The notes beneath the pieces were generated by a model. It searched no databases, was not told the DNA's origin, and saw nothing but the letters and a program-made list of their open reading frames with translations. Shown here piece by piece: positions 18,969 through 27,677 of a stretch of 64,000 bases of DNA; position 1 is the stretch's first letter; each line of letters begins with the position of its first letter. The translations under genes were made by a program, and so were the position numbers. Source of the stretch: Chryseolinea sp. H1M3-3 (lineage in GTDB: Bacteria; Bacteroidota; Bacteroidia; Cytophagales; Cyclobacteriaceae). Where the stretch lies: positions 62,001 through 126,000 of the forward strand of contig NZ_JARKMY010000014.1 of the NCBI RefSeq assembly GCF_029360725.1, read 5' to 3'.

Positions 18969-19781
18969 CTACCTGTTATAATAAATCGTAACTATTACAA
19001 AACCCAATGTTGAAATAATCGATGCCCATATCGGGATATATCGATTATTTGGATTTATTTCTGCTGCTTTTTCACGGTTCGATGGCTCAACATAAACAAT
19101 ATCATTTTGCTGTAAGTAGAAAAATGGTGAGTTGAGCACGTCCTTGTTATTTAAATTAATCCTGGTAGCGCGGCGCACACCTTGTTGTTCTCGAATGATT
19201 AAAACATTTTCACGCTTTCCAAATGCAGTCATATCGCCCGCTAAGCCTAACGCCTCTAAAACATTAATTTTTTCAGTCTCAACTGTGAAGGTAGACGGTG
19301 CGTTAACTTCACCAATAACTGTGATTTTAAAATTTAAGAATCTAACATTCACAATGGGATTTTTAACATGGGTTTTTATTTCCGAAGTCAATTTATCGGT
19401 CGCCTGCTCTTTAGTTAAACCAGCAAGCATTACTTTTCCAATGACTGGGAAATTGATATATCCGGTCTTATCAACCAAATAACCTTCACTTACTTTCGTA
19501 GCTGCTATAACGTTGCCGTTATTCGCAGTAGCCGGCAGGATAACATTATTAAAAAGGACATTGGACTCTGGATTCAAACTGCTTACCGTAATACTTAAAA
19601 TATCATCCGGTTGAATTGTTGGTTGTACATAATTCTTGATCGGTGCTTCATGTGCTGATCCTGTAGGTAAGTCGCTGAAATAAACTAAATTTCTTTGAGC
19701 GCATGAAGTTCCCAAGAATATCATAAGAACAAAAAGAAGTTTGATGTTCATCCTACCGTAGTAGTTATACATGTTTTTCAC
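18969..19781 (-). CDS. Polysaccharide export outer-membrane lipoprotein (Wza-like)
   Basis: A 270-residue protein of the polysaccharide export (Poly_export plus SLBB) family that forms the outer-membrane exit channel. A lipobox ends at Cys27 (FLGTSC). The export domain begins at QPDDILSITVSSLNPES, SLBB-like segments follow (ITVIGEVNAPSTFTVE), and a C-terminal hydrophobic helix (about 248-267) matches the membrane-spanning helix of Wza. A start at 19751, directly before the hydrophobic region, would give a shorter, more usual signal peptide and is equally plausible. It is shorter than E. coli Wza (about 380), as is usual in Bacteroidota. Confidence 0.91.
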   Translation of the reverse strand: MKNMYNYYGRMNIKLLFVLMIFLGTSCAQRNLVYFSDLPTGSAHEAPIKNYVQPTIQPDDILSITVSSLNPESNVLFNNVILPATANNGNVIAATKVSEGYLVDKTGYINFPVIGKVMLAGLTKEQATDKLTSEIKTHVKNPIVNVRFLNFKITVIGEVNAPSTFTVETEKINVLEALGLAGDMTAFGKRENVLIIREQQGVRRATRINLNNKDVLNSPFFYLQQNDIVYVEPSNREKAAEINPNNRYIPIWASIISTLGFVIVTIYYNR

Positions 19782-19846
19782 AGAGCAAGTGGTTTGTTGG
19801 ATAATATTTATTAATTGTCAGTTCGAGTGTTCTACGTAATCTTAAA

Positions 19847-21211
19847 TTAGTTATTTATTTTGATTGTTAGTTTTGACTTCGGCTCCTTCATTTCTTTTAT
19901 TTTGGAACTCAATGCCCCAACCTTTGCAACAGAAACATCAGACAAAATATTTTCTTGACCGACCCTCTTACTTTGAATGAATGATTCGTATGCATTTAGA
20001 ATCTTATCACCTCGGAGATATTCCTCAGCATATTTCCGGGCATTAATATTCATCGCCGAGTAATCATTGTTTACGATGTTAAGAATACATGCCTTTAGTT
20101 CATCTATGTTTTCTGCACTTACCAAGACGCCAATTTTATGTTCTTTAATCAATGTATGAAGACCTGAGCCGGGATTAGCAGTAACAATGGCCAAACCACC
20201 AACAGCTAAAATTGCAGAAAGCTTAGATGGCATCACCAGGTCCACAGCACTTGCTTTTTGCAATACCAAGTGGATATCAGCAAGATTGAGAAAATCATTA
20301 AATTCCGAAGGCGGTTGCAACGGCATAAAATTGACGTTACTAAGTTTCAATCTTTTAGCTAAATCCTGCAATTCTTTTTTATAAGGTCCAGAGCCGCAGA
20401 TAATAAATTTAATATTTTTAAGGCTCCTTAACTGGTTGGCAATCGTCAAGATTGAATCCAAGCCCTGCTTTTCTCCAATTGCACCAGAATATAAAACGAT
20501 TTTATCGGAAGGTTCGTAAGAAAATTTCTTTTTAAGATTTGATTTGTCTTCAATGGGATAAAATGAATTGACGTCCGTCCAATTAGGAAATAGTAGAACA
20601 TCCTTTTTAGCTTTATTTCTCACCTTAACCACCATACCTGGGGAAATGGTACTGATAACATCACATTTATTGAATATGTATTTTTCAACTTTGAAGAGGA
20701 GATTGATGACGCCTTTGGATTTAATTAATTTCAAATCCTTCGCAGCTTCAATTTGTAAGTCTTGAATATGATAAAGGAATTTCGCCTTATGCAATTTTCT
20801 AAAGAGTATGCCAAACAAACCTAGTTGAAAGGAAGGCGCAACAGTCATGACATAATCAAATTTTTTACCGGCCAACAACTTTAGCACGGGAAAAAAAGCA
20901 GACGTCAAAAACGATAAATCCAAAACCATTCTTTTCAACCCGGAAGGATTGTTCGGAACGTATTGCGGGCATCTGTAAATTTCAAGAGATCCACCCGAAT
21001 TTGCATCCACCGTTTTTTCAATGGTATAACGAAAACGTCTTTTATAATAAGGCTCCTGAATTTTCCAAAAGGGATAATAAGGATAGGATGTCACCACGGT
21101 ACAATCGTATCCTTGGCTTACAAACCAAGAAACCATTTCACCACTGTATTTACCAATACCTGTTGGCTCTGGATAGAAATTATATCCAATTAATAATAAT
21201 CGATTCTTCAT
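19847..21211 (-). CDS. WcaI-family glycosyltransferase
   Basis: A 454-residue GT-B glycosyltransferase resembling WcaI of colanic acid synthesis. It starts with LLLIGYNFYPEPTGIGKYSG, the family signature in which the glycine loop binds the acceptor, continues with TVVTSYPYYPFWK, and has the C-terminal motif DLVMPSKLSAILAVGG, where WcaI proteins diverge from the canonical E-x7-E. The last 35 residues are lysine-rich and look like an extension. It is the promoter-proximal gene of the EPS cluster; the export protein gene follows after 65 nt. Confidence 0.9.
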   Translation of the reverse strand: MKNRLLLIGYNFYPEPTGIGKYSGEMVSWFVSQGYDCTVVTSYPYYPFWKIQEPYYKRRFRYTIEKTVDANSGGSLEIYRCPQYVPNNPSGLKRMVLDLSFLTSAFFPVLKLLAGKKFDYVMTVAPSFQLGLFGILFRKLHKAKFLYHIQDLQIEAAKDLKLIKSKGVINLLFKVEKYIFNKCDVISTISPGMVVKVRNKAKKDVLLFPNWTDVNSFYPIEDKSNLKKKFSYEPSDKIVLYSGAIGEKQGLDSILTIANQLRSLKNIKFIICGSGPYKKELQDLAKRLKLSNVNFMPLQPPSEFNDFLNLADIHLVLQKASAVDLVMPSKLSAILAVGGLAIVTANPGSGLHTLIKEHKIGVLVSAENIDELKACILNIVNNDYSAMNINARKYAEEYLRGDKILNAYESFIQSKRVGQENILSDVSVAKVGALSSKIKEMKEPKSKLTIKINN

Positions 21212-22112
21212 AAACGGGGTTTTTACAGCAGCAAGGGTTTACATTTTCTTATTTTTTTATATTAATACTTGGTTTAATTTTCAATTAACTAATGACCTTG
21301 GCCCGTTATTCATAATGGGACACAAATCGATCGTGTATTGAATTTTACTCCACCCAACATACAGCTAAACGTGATTAAATTAGCTTTTCAAGCTGAATTC
21401 CCACAAAGTTTAAAACTGAATGTGCCACCGCTGCCTTTCTCATTAACATTTATATCAACGAAAGGGATAATTTGCTACTGCGTTAACCCTCATGTTCAAT
21501 CAAAAACGGCTTGAAAAAACCTATAAATAACGATTTTCTCAATGACCCCGGTTTTGATTAGTCGATGATATTGCTCATGGGCTATTGAATATTCGGGGAA
21601 TAACTTCCTTTATTCCTAATTTCAAACGGTAGCATAAACATTATCTTTCATCTGATTGCGAGTGGATTTTTTTAATTCATTTTGAAAATTCCCGAAGCTC
21701 CGGTGACATTAACATGATAAAATATGAAATGTTTAGGATAACGGTCGACTATACTTAACACCCCAACAACTAAGATTTTACATAACCCATTTGATGTACG
21801 TGTTGCTCATACGCCGCCTTTAAATTGCAAAAATTGATAAATTCGGGATCAAAGAATGAATGTGTCGCAAAAACACTCGCCGCCGCCAACTCTAAATTGA
21901 CACTTTTATCTACAAATAAGGTGCTTTATCGAAAGCACTTTTACCTCCATTATTAATGGGCCCATATTGTAACATCTTTTTAAGATCTACATCCATCGAG
22001 AGTTGAATGACTTTCGAAAAAAAATATGAGAGTGAATGATAATTTTTACTCTTCATTAAATTTTTTCAACAAAATTTTTAATCTAAGTTTTTTGAGACTT
22101 TAGAAAGTTCTG
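21212..22112. other. Long intergenic region between EPS cluster and PorP/SprF gene
   Basis: About 900 bases without a convincing protein gene on either strand. It separates two divergent transcription units, so it must hold the promoters of the EPS cluster (minus) and of the small-protein/PorP-SprF pair (plus). I found no clean TAnnTTTG element at a sensible distance from either gene. The sequence is AT-rich with a terminator-like stem-loop near 21921-21942. A small RNA or regulatory leader is possible, but not shown by the sequence alone. Confidence 0.6.
21921..21942 (+). terminator. Stem-loop with short T-run, possible intrinsic terminator
   Basis: Arms GTGCTTT and GAAAGCAC form a seven-base stem around a very short loop (ATC), followed on the plus strand by CTTTTA. 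The opposite strand also carries a T-rich flank, so it could act in both directions. It lies in the middle of the 900-base non-coding region, with no gene ending immediately before it, which is why an unannotated short transcript is considered. Confidence 0.4.
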
Positions 22113-22382
22113 ATGAGGCGGATAACATTACTAATCCTTTGTGTAGTTACCGGAAGTGCAAGTTCTTTTGCGCTCACCCAACCATACGGCACATCTCACG
22201 AACTTCCGTTGAGCGGAGGTTGCAATCATGCTCCCGCCGATTTGATAACATCCAAATTTAAAAATACGAATCCTGGTAAGTTAGAGAGAGTCATACTCAG
22301 TGAGGAATTCAGCTATGCTGCGATCCATTGGAGTGGTGAGTATGATGTGAAGGCAGCCAGACAATTCGCTAACATTTTTTGA
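22113..22382 (+). CDS. Small secreted protein upstream of PorP/SprF gene
   Basis: An 89-residue reading frame with a good signal peptide (MRRITLLILCVVTGSASSFA, cleavage after about residue 20) and a mature part of about 69 residues with a single cysteine and no recognised domain. The stop lies three bases before the ATG of the PorP/SprF gene, which argues for translation. In many Bacteroidota a large SprB-like adhesin precedes sprF-like genes; this short gene could be a small partner or the remnant of such an adhesin. Unknown function. Confidence 0.55.
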   Translation: MRRITLLILCVVTGSASSFALTQPYGTSHELPLSGGCNHAPADLITSKFKNTNPGKLERVILSEEFSYAAIHWSGEYDVKAARQFANIF

Positions 22383-22385
22383 GCC

Positions 22386-23813
22386 ATGAAAAAAAGACTT
22401 CTCGCACTCGCATTAATCACTGTTGGGCTAGTGTACAATATACAAGCGCAGACGCCCGGGCATAGACCTTATCGTCAATTCTTTGCCAACTCTTATCTTT
22501 TCAATCCTGCATACGTTGGAATAAACAATCAGGCCGAACTTAATCTTTCATATCGTCAACAGTGGGTAAATTTTAAAGATGCACCCGTAATAACAGGGCT
22601 AAATCTTCAACTGCCAACAAATAACCGGGTTGCGTTAGGCTTTAGTATCACCAGCGACAAACAGGTTTTACTTCGCAATTCAACGTTCATGGCTACGTTT
22701 GGATATGTGGTGCCGATTGCAGACAATCAATCTATACGATTCGGACTTTCCGGCGGAGTGGGCATGAATCAATTGGATTTAACTTCAGAAGAATTGAATA
22801 CAAACGATCCCGCTATTATCAATGCAGCTGATAATAATTTTTATGTTGATGGAAACGTAGGCGTTGTTTATGCCCACTCAGGGTTTAAACTGGGCTTTGC
22901 GTTTACAGAACTTTTTAGTTCCAATTCATTCAATCATGATTCATTTAGCAAATTCGCATTTTCAAATTTAAAGAATCGCCTGTACTCTATGAGCTATCGC
23001 TTCAACTTAGGAATGATGCAAAATTTTGCCATGGAGCCTTATGTTTTGTATCGCCAAAGTGCCGATGGTTTACAAGACGCATGGGAAGCAGCGTCCCTGG
23101 TTTATTATAAAGACAAAGTATGGACGGGTGCTGGATTTAACCAAAATAAAGGTTTAGCGCTTTTCTTTGGTATGAATGTGAAGGATAAATTCAGATTCAG
23201 CTACAGTTACGATTTCCCTCCCTTTAAATCGGGCGTAAGTGCAACGAGTGCCCATGAGTTACACCTGAGTTTGAAATTTGGAAAGAAGAAGACTTTCCCG
23301 TTTGTGAAGAGCAAACCAAAACCTGCAATTTATTCACGGCCTGCTACCGAAGTAGCGAATGCTAATACTCCGAAAACAGATAGCATTGAGACGATGAATA
23401 AGGAAGCTAAAATAGCAAAGAAGTCACCTTCGAATGATGCGAAGAAAATTACGCCTCAAAGTGATCCTTCCCAAAACAATGCAAAACGAAACCCTGAAGA
23501 GTATGTAGTAGACAATAAATCCATCGCAAAAACAGAGATTAAAAAACCTGCCGGCCGACCTGCAAAGAGCTTTACTATCACGAAAGGGCATTATGTGGTC
23601 GTCGGGGTGTTCAGTATGATGGACCACTCTACACGATTTACCAAACAATTGCTGAAAGAAGGCTATGATGTTAACGTAGCACTCAATCCCAAGAACAAGT
23701 TCTACTACGTCTACATCTTCTCCTCATACGATATTGAGGAAGCGAAAAAGATTAGAAACCAATATCGCTGGAAAAATCTATTCAAAGAAGCATGGGTCTT
23801 CACAATGGAATAA
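22386..23813 (+). CDS. PorP/SprF-family outer-membrane protein with C-terminal SPOR domain
   Basis: A 475-residue fusion. A signal peptide (about 1-21, ending at QA) is followed by a PorP/SprF-type beta-barrel domain (about 22-300) with the family opening YRQFFANSYLFNPAYVGINN. A linker of about 100 residues rich in Lys, Asn, Ser and Pro leads to a C-terminal SPOR-like domain (about 400-475: HYVVVGVFSMMDHSTRFTKQ to EAWVFTME), a fold that binds glycan strands lacking stem peptides. PorP/SprF proteins anchor or help secrete type IX cargo and gliding adhesins. The SPOR end could tether the barrel to peptidoglycan (inference). It converges with the downstream LRR operon with 15 nt between stops. 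Confidence 0.88.
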   Translation: MKKRLLALALITVGLVYNIQAQTPGHRPYRQFFANSYLFNPAYVGINNQAELNLSYRQQWVNFKDAPVITGLNLQLPTNNRVALGFSITSDKQVLLRNSTFMATFGYVVPIADNQSIRFGLSGGVGMNQLDLTSEELNTNDPAIINAADNNFYVDGNVGVVYAHSGFKLGFAFTELFSSNSFNHDSFSKFAFSNLKNRLYSMSYRFNLGMMQNFAMEPYVLYRQSADGLQDAWEAASLVYYKDKVWTGAGFNQNKGLALFFGMNVKDKFRFSYSYDFPPFKSGVSATSAHELHLSLKFGKKKTFPFVKSKPKPAIYSRPATEVANANTPKTDSIETMNKEAKIAKKSPSNDAKKITPQSDPSQNNAKRNPEEYVVDNKSIAKTEIKKPAGRPAKSFTITKGHYVVVGVFSMMDHSTRFTKQLLKEGYDVNVALNPKNKFYYVYIFSSYDIEEAKKIRNQYRWKNLFKEAWVFTME

Positions 23814-23828
23814 GAACGAAGGTTCTAC

Positions 23829-26258
23829 TTAGCGATAGTAAACGACATTACATTCAGGAATACGACTCTTAAGTTTCTCAACTTCCTTACTAGACACTCG
23901 AGTGTTATAACACTTGAGTGTTTTTAGTGGAAGACCAAAAAGTGGTTCCAGCTTTTTTACATTCGTATTCGAACAGTCAAGAGATTCCAAAGACAAATTA
24001 TCCAATGGGCTAAGGCTGCTTACCTGCGTCCCGGAGCAATTTAATACGCGGAGGTTTTCAAGGGCGCTCAATGGTTTTAGCTCTTCAATTGGCGTATTTG
24101 AAATGTCCAGCTCTTCCAAGTTGTTTAGCTGGGCTAACGGTCCCAGATCCCGAAGAGGGCTGTTTGTCGCGGACAATTTTTTAATGGTCTTTAAATTTAC
24201 CAACGGGGAAATATCAGACAGCGCTGTTCCGGAGAAACTTAGGTTTGTAAGCCTGATGAATACTCCCAATGTTGACAGGTCATTAACAGCGACATCCTTA
24301 AACTGGAGGGTCTCAAGTTCAATAAGCCGATGGAGGTCCTCTCGCCTTGACTTTGATTGAATAGAAACCTGCGCATTAAAAATTGCTTTCCAATCTTCTG
24401 AAAGCTCATTCCACCAGGTTAGCAACGTATCTGTTTTATAAACAATCAGGCAGTCAGAATTTTTTCTTAAAAAATTTTGGACGTCTGTATCGTCAACGCC
24501 CGTCTCGTCTGCATATATTTTTTTAAGACTACGCAGGCCTACAAGAGGTTCCAGGTCTTGTATTTTGCTTTGGTCAGCCTTAAGCATTGTAAGATTGCCG
24601 AACTGCGGCAATAAAGAAATATCACTCACTGCTGTGTTGCTGATGTCGAGTGTTTTTATTCGCTTGTGCTCTTGCAAAGGCGATAGATTATTAATGCCGG
24701 TGCCGCTCGCAAGTAAGACCTGCAATTTCTGCAACCGCTGCAATGGTTCAACATCTTTCAGGTCATTGTTATCCGTAACGTTGATAGAATCAAGATTGGT
24801 TATTTTCACTAACTCCTCGTTCGTGGGTAACGTACCTGTACCTGCAGCGTCACGAAATACTTTTTGCCACGCCTGAGAAAGCGAATCCCACCATCCCTTT
24901 AAATCTTTCGAATCATAAATAACCAGTACGCCCTTTCTTGAAGCCATGAAGGATTCAGCAACGGACCGATTAATTTTCGTTTGATCACAATAAATCCTTT
25001 CAATATTAGGCAGATCGTGAAAAGCATTTAAATCTGAAATCAATGTGTTGTTAAGTCTGACAATTTTCAAATTTTTTAAATCAGACAAAGGTTTAATGTA
25101 AGAAACCTGCGTGCTATCCAAGTTGAGCACGGTTAAATTATTCAATCCTTTTAGTGGATTAACATTTTCTGTCAAGGTCCGCGATGCATTTAATTCGTTG
25201 AGGTTGAACAACGAATCCAACGGTGAAAGATTCGATATTTTTGCTTTCTCCAGATTCAAATATTTTAATGCGGTGAGATAACTAAGTGGTGTAAATTCGG
25301 TCACGTTTGTTCCACTCAAATCCAGATTTTCGAGTCGTGACATTCTTTCAAGAACCGTGATATCACTGATAGCCGTGCCGTTAAGATTTAGTTTTACGAG
25401 TTTATCGGCATACTTGAGTGCAGCGATATCTTCCAACTTCGTGTTCGACAAATTTAAATCCACGAGGTCTGTAAGATTTCTTATTGGACTTATGTCAGTG
25501 ACAGAACTGTTGGATAGATTCAGCGCTTGTAAACCCGACAACTGCGTTAAAGGCTCGATGTCTTGTATAAACTGATTGCCGGTAAGGTCAAGTGCTTCAA
25601 TAGAAGCAATGTTCTGAAGATCGGTTAAATCTACGCTATCAGTAATGTTTAACTTTCGTTGAAGTATCGATTGCCACTCAAACGATAACTGTTTCCACCA
25701 ACTAAGCAGGGCGCCCTTTTCATCAAACTGATTTGTATAGATGCTAACGATCTTGAGATCCTGATCTTTAGGATCGTAATTAATCTCTATGTACCGGGGA
25801 ATTGTATTGTTAACAAGTTTACCTTCAACGGTTGTGCCTTGAATATTTCTTATCAACGAGACCTTATAAAACAGTCTGTCATTAGCGTTAACCTTCCCCT
25901 GAATGTCTTTTATCGTAAACTCGAACTTCAGATTATCGTAAAAAAAATCAACGTCTTTTAAATAGGCTTGAACATCCTTGTTGGTAATAACATTTCTTTT
26001 TTCAACAAGATCATCTTCTATCTGAACTTTGGCGTCGCGAAAAATCTTGGTATAACTTTCCGTAATCAACACATCTTTATCGCGGGCTGACGTTGTTCCA
26101 CTGCCTATAGTATTGAGGACGTACTCCAGAAAGGCGACCATGTCCCTGACTTTTTGCTCGTGCTTTTTTGTGTCAGGTTTGGATTGCTGGGCTTGCACCT
26201 CCACACCTGCTATGAAAATAAAAAAAGCCGAAAGAAACCACCATTTATTTTGTCTCAT
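23829..26258 (-). CDS. Secreted leucine-rich-repeat protein with three repeated modules
   Basis: An exported protein of about 809 residues; an upstream ATG at 26297 would add 13 residues. The start at 26258 gives a clean signal peptide (MRQNKWWFLSAFFIFIAGVE, ending VQA). An N-terminal domain (about 25-185) resembles the small secreted protein encoded two genes upstream. The rest is three modules, each opening with a tryptophan-rich cap (SWWKQLSFEW, GWWDSLSQAW, TWWNELSEDW), followed by 22-residue LRRs of the LxxLxLSxTxVSDISPL type, and closing with a hydrophobic cap (GVLVIY, DCLIVY, ECNVVYY). LRRs suggest protein or ligand binding. The start overlaps the upstream gene by 14 nt. Confidence 0.88.
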   Translation of the reverse strand: MRQNKWWFLSAFFIFIAGVEVQAQQSKPDTKKHEQKVRDMVAFLEYVLNTIGSGTTSARDKDVLITESYTKIFRDAKVQIEDDLVEKRNVITNKDVQAYLKDVDFFYDNLKFEFTIKDIQGKVNANDRLFYKVSLIRNIQGTTVEGKLVNNTIPRYIEINYDPKDQDLKIVSIYTNQFDEKGALLSWWKQLSFEWQSILQRKLNITDSVDLTDLQNIASIEALDLTGNQFIQDIEPLTQLSGLQALNLSNSSVTDISPIRNLTDLVDLNLSNTKLEDIAALKYADKLVKLNLNGTAISDITVLERMSRLENLDLSGTNVTEFTPLSYLTALKYLNLEKAKISNLSPLDSLFNLNELNASRTLTENVNPLKGLNNLTVLNLDSTQVSYIKPLSDLKNLKIVRLNNTLISDLNAFHDLPNIERIYCDQTKINRSVAESFMASRKGVLVIYDSKDLKGWWDSLSQAWQKVFRDAAGTGTLPTNEELVKITNLDSINVTDNNDLKDVEPLQRLQKLQVLLASGTGINNLSPLQEHKRIKTLDISNTAVSDISLLPQFGNLTMLKADQSKIQDLEPLVGLRSLKKIYADETGVDDTDVQNFLRKNSDCLIVYKTDTLLTWWNELSEDWKAIFNAQVSIQSKSRREDLHRLIELETLQFKDVAVNDLSTLGVFIRLTNLSFSGTALSDISPLVNLKTIKKLSATNSPLRDLGPLAQLNNLEELDISNTPIEELKPLSALENLRVLNCSGTQVSSLSPLDNLSLESLDCSNTNVKKLEPLFGLPLKTLKCYNTRVSSKEVEKLKSRIPECNVVYYR

Positions 26259-27078
26259 AATAGACGTACTTTCTGAGAAGATTTTTTTCAGACTCATTTT
26301 TTACCTTAACAAGATTAGAGATCAACCATCCTGTATTATATCCGGAGCGGTTAAATTCGGCCAGTTCAAAATACCATCCATTAATCTGAAAAAAGTGAAA
26401 TTTCACCTCTTCAACAGTCTTGAATTTCATGTTTCCTTTCCTTATCTCATACAAAAAAACGGATAGATGATCAGGAATGAATTTTTTTAATGTGTATTGA
26501 TTTACACTATCTGCATTGCTAAAGGCCTTTCTCAAGTTCATGAAATCCAGTTCATGACTTAAGGGATGAAGAAATTTTCCAACCTTGACGGTGTCTTTTT
26601 CAAAGACAGATTTGAAGACTTCGGAATAGACGCGGCTGATCACCCAGCGTGTACCCAGGTGGTGTTTTTCCAATTCCATGAATAGGGTAACAGGTACATC
26701 TTTTCCGTTCATCGTGAAAAGTGTGTGTACTTCAGAAAACCAGTTGGCCCCATGAAAATTCAAAATAACGGGTTTATCCTTGTTAAGGACTTCTTTCGCG
26801 AATTCTACTTTTAGCTCCGGACTAATACCTGGATTGCTGGCGTCAAACAACATTCCGATATACTTTTTCCGGAGCTTTTCACTGCGATATTGTCTGTCTT
26901 TTGGATAATACCTTTCACCCTTCTCATCCTCCTCGCCATTAAAGCGCCTGAAGAACTGATTTACTTGCTTATTCTCAGCATAGAGCCTGCTCTCATCCTC
27001 CATCTCCTCTACAAGCTGTGCGTGCAAGGAATTGGACAGTAATATTCCTACAATGAAGACTATGAATTTTATTCTCAT
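26245..27078 (-). CDS. Exported protein of unknown function
   Basis: A 277-residue protein with a signal peptide (about 1-20, SNSLHA|Q). The mature part is highly charged: KQVNQFFRRFNGEEDEKGER near the N-terminus, a middle beta-rich segment with NFHGANWFSEVHTLFTMNGK, and a C-terminal segment with FHFFQINGWYFELAEFNRSG. No named family recognised. The start codon overlaps the preceding gene's stop by 4 nt and its end overlaps the LRR gene by 14 nt, so the three are translationally linked. Function unknown; the context implies action in the same envelope process as the LRR protein. Confidence 0.82.
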   Translation of the reverse strand: MRIKFIVFIVGILLSNSLHAQLVEEMEDESRLYAENKQVNQFFRRFNGEEDEKGERYYPKDRQYRSEKLRKKYIGMLFDASNPGISPELKVEFAKEVLNKDKPVILNFHGANWFSEVHTLFTMNGKDVPVTLFMELEKHHLGTRWVISRVYSEVFKSVFEKDTVKVGKFLHPLSHELDFMNLRKAFSNADSVNQYTLKKFIPDHLSVFLYEIRKGNMKFKTVEEVKFHFFQINGWYFELAEFNRSGYNTGWLISNLVKVKNESEKNLLRKYVYYETK

Positions 27079-27653
27079 GCACTCGTTTCGGCCACCCTGA
27101 TATCACCCAGCAACACATCCCAGAATTCGATTGTCCTCCCTTGAATCTGTGTTTTTTTCTTTTCGACGTAGATCGTGATGTCCTTTTTTGTGGTGTCCTT
27201 ATATTTTAATCCGTCATCAGATGATCCTTCAAATCGTTGATAAATTGTGACAACACCGACATACCTTCCATCTGGTTGTCTTTCCAGATCGCTGATGTAA
27301 TGAATATCGTACCATGAAATTGTAACACGGTCATAGTTAAGTGCCATTAAGCGCTCAAAATATTTACGCACTTTATAGTAGTTGATTTCTTTTCTGTTCA
27401 AAGAAGAAACACCCATTTCGCTGTCGGGGGCAAACAATTCTTCCGCCCTATCCATGACACGTGTTGCTTCTGAGAACGGCGTTTTCTTATTTCCGATAAT
27501 GCTGATGTATTTACTTAAGTCTCTTACCTTTTCCAACGCAAGAGAGTCAATTGCCTGTTTTCGGGCTGGGCTTATATCATCCTTCTGTGCAAATGCAAAG
27601 CTTACGATACACAGGCCGAGGAACAGCGTAGATAAAAATTTATAGTTAAGCAT
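27075..27653 (-). CDS. Small exported protein related to the LRR protein's N-terminal domain
   Basis: A 192-residue protein with a signal peptide (about 1-22, ending SFAFA|Q). The mature part begins with a helical region (RKQAIDSLALEKVRDLSKYI) and continues into alternating strands (YDRVTISWYDIHYISDLE, GRYVGVVTIYQRFEG). By eye it aligns with residues 25-185 of the LRR protein of the same operon: both have a KVRD start, a helix, and strand pairs ending YQRFEG or RNIQGT. The layout is compatible with an NTF2-like fold, which I infer and cannot prove. It overlaps the downstream gene by 4 nt. Confidence 0.82.
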   Translation of the reverse strand: MLNYKFLSTLFLGLCIVSFAFAQKDDISPARKQAIDSLALEKVRDLSKYISIIGNKKTPFSEATRVMDRAEELFAPDSEMGVSSLNRKEINYYKVRKYFERLMALNYDRVTISWYDIHYISDLERQPDGRYVGVVTIYQRFEGSSDDGLKYKDTTKKDITIYVEKKKTQIQGRTIEFWDVLLGDIRVAETSA

Positions 27654-27677
27654 GTTATTGTTTTTTAAGAATTTGAA

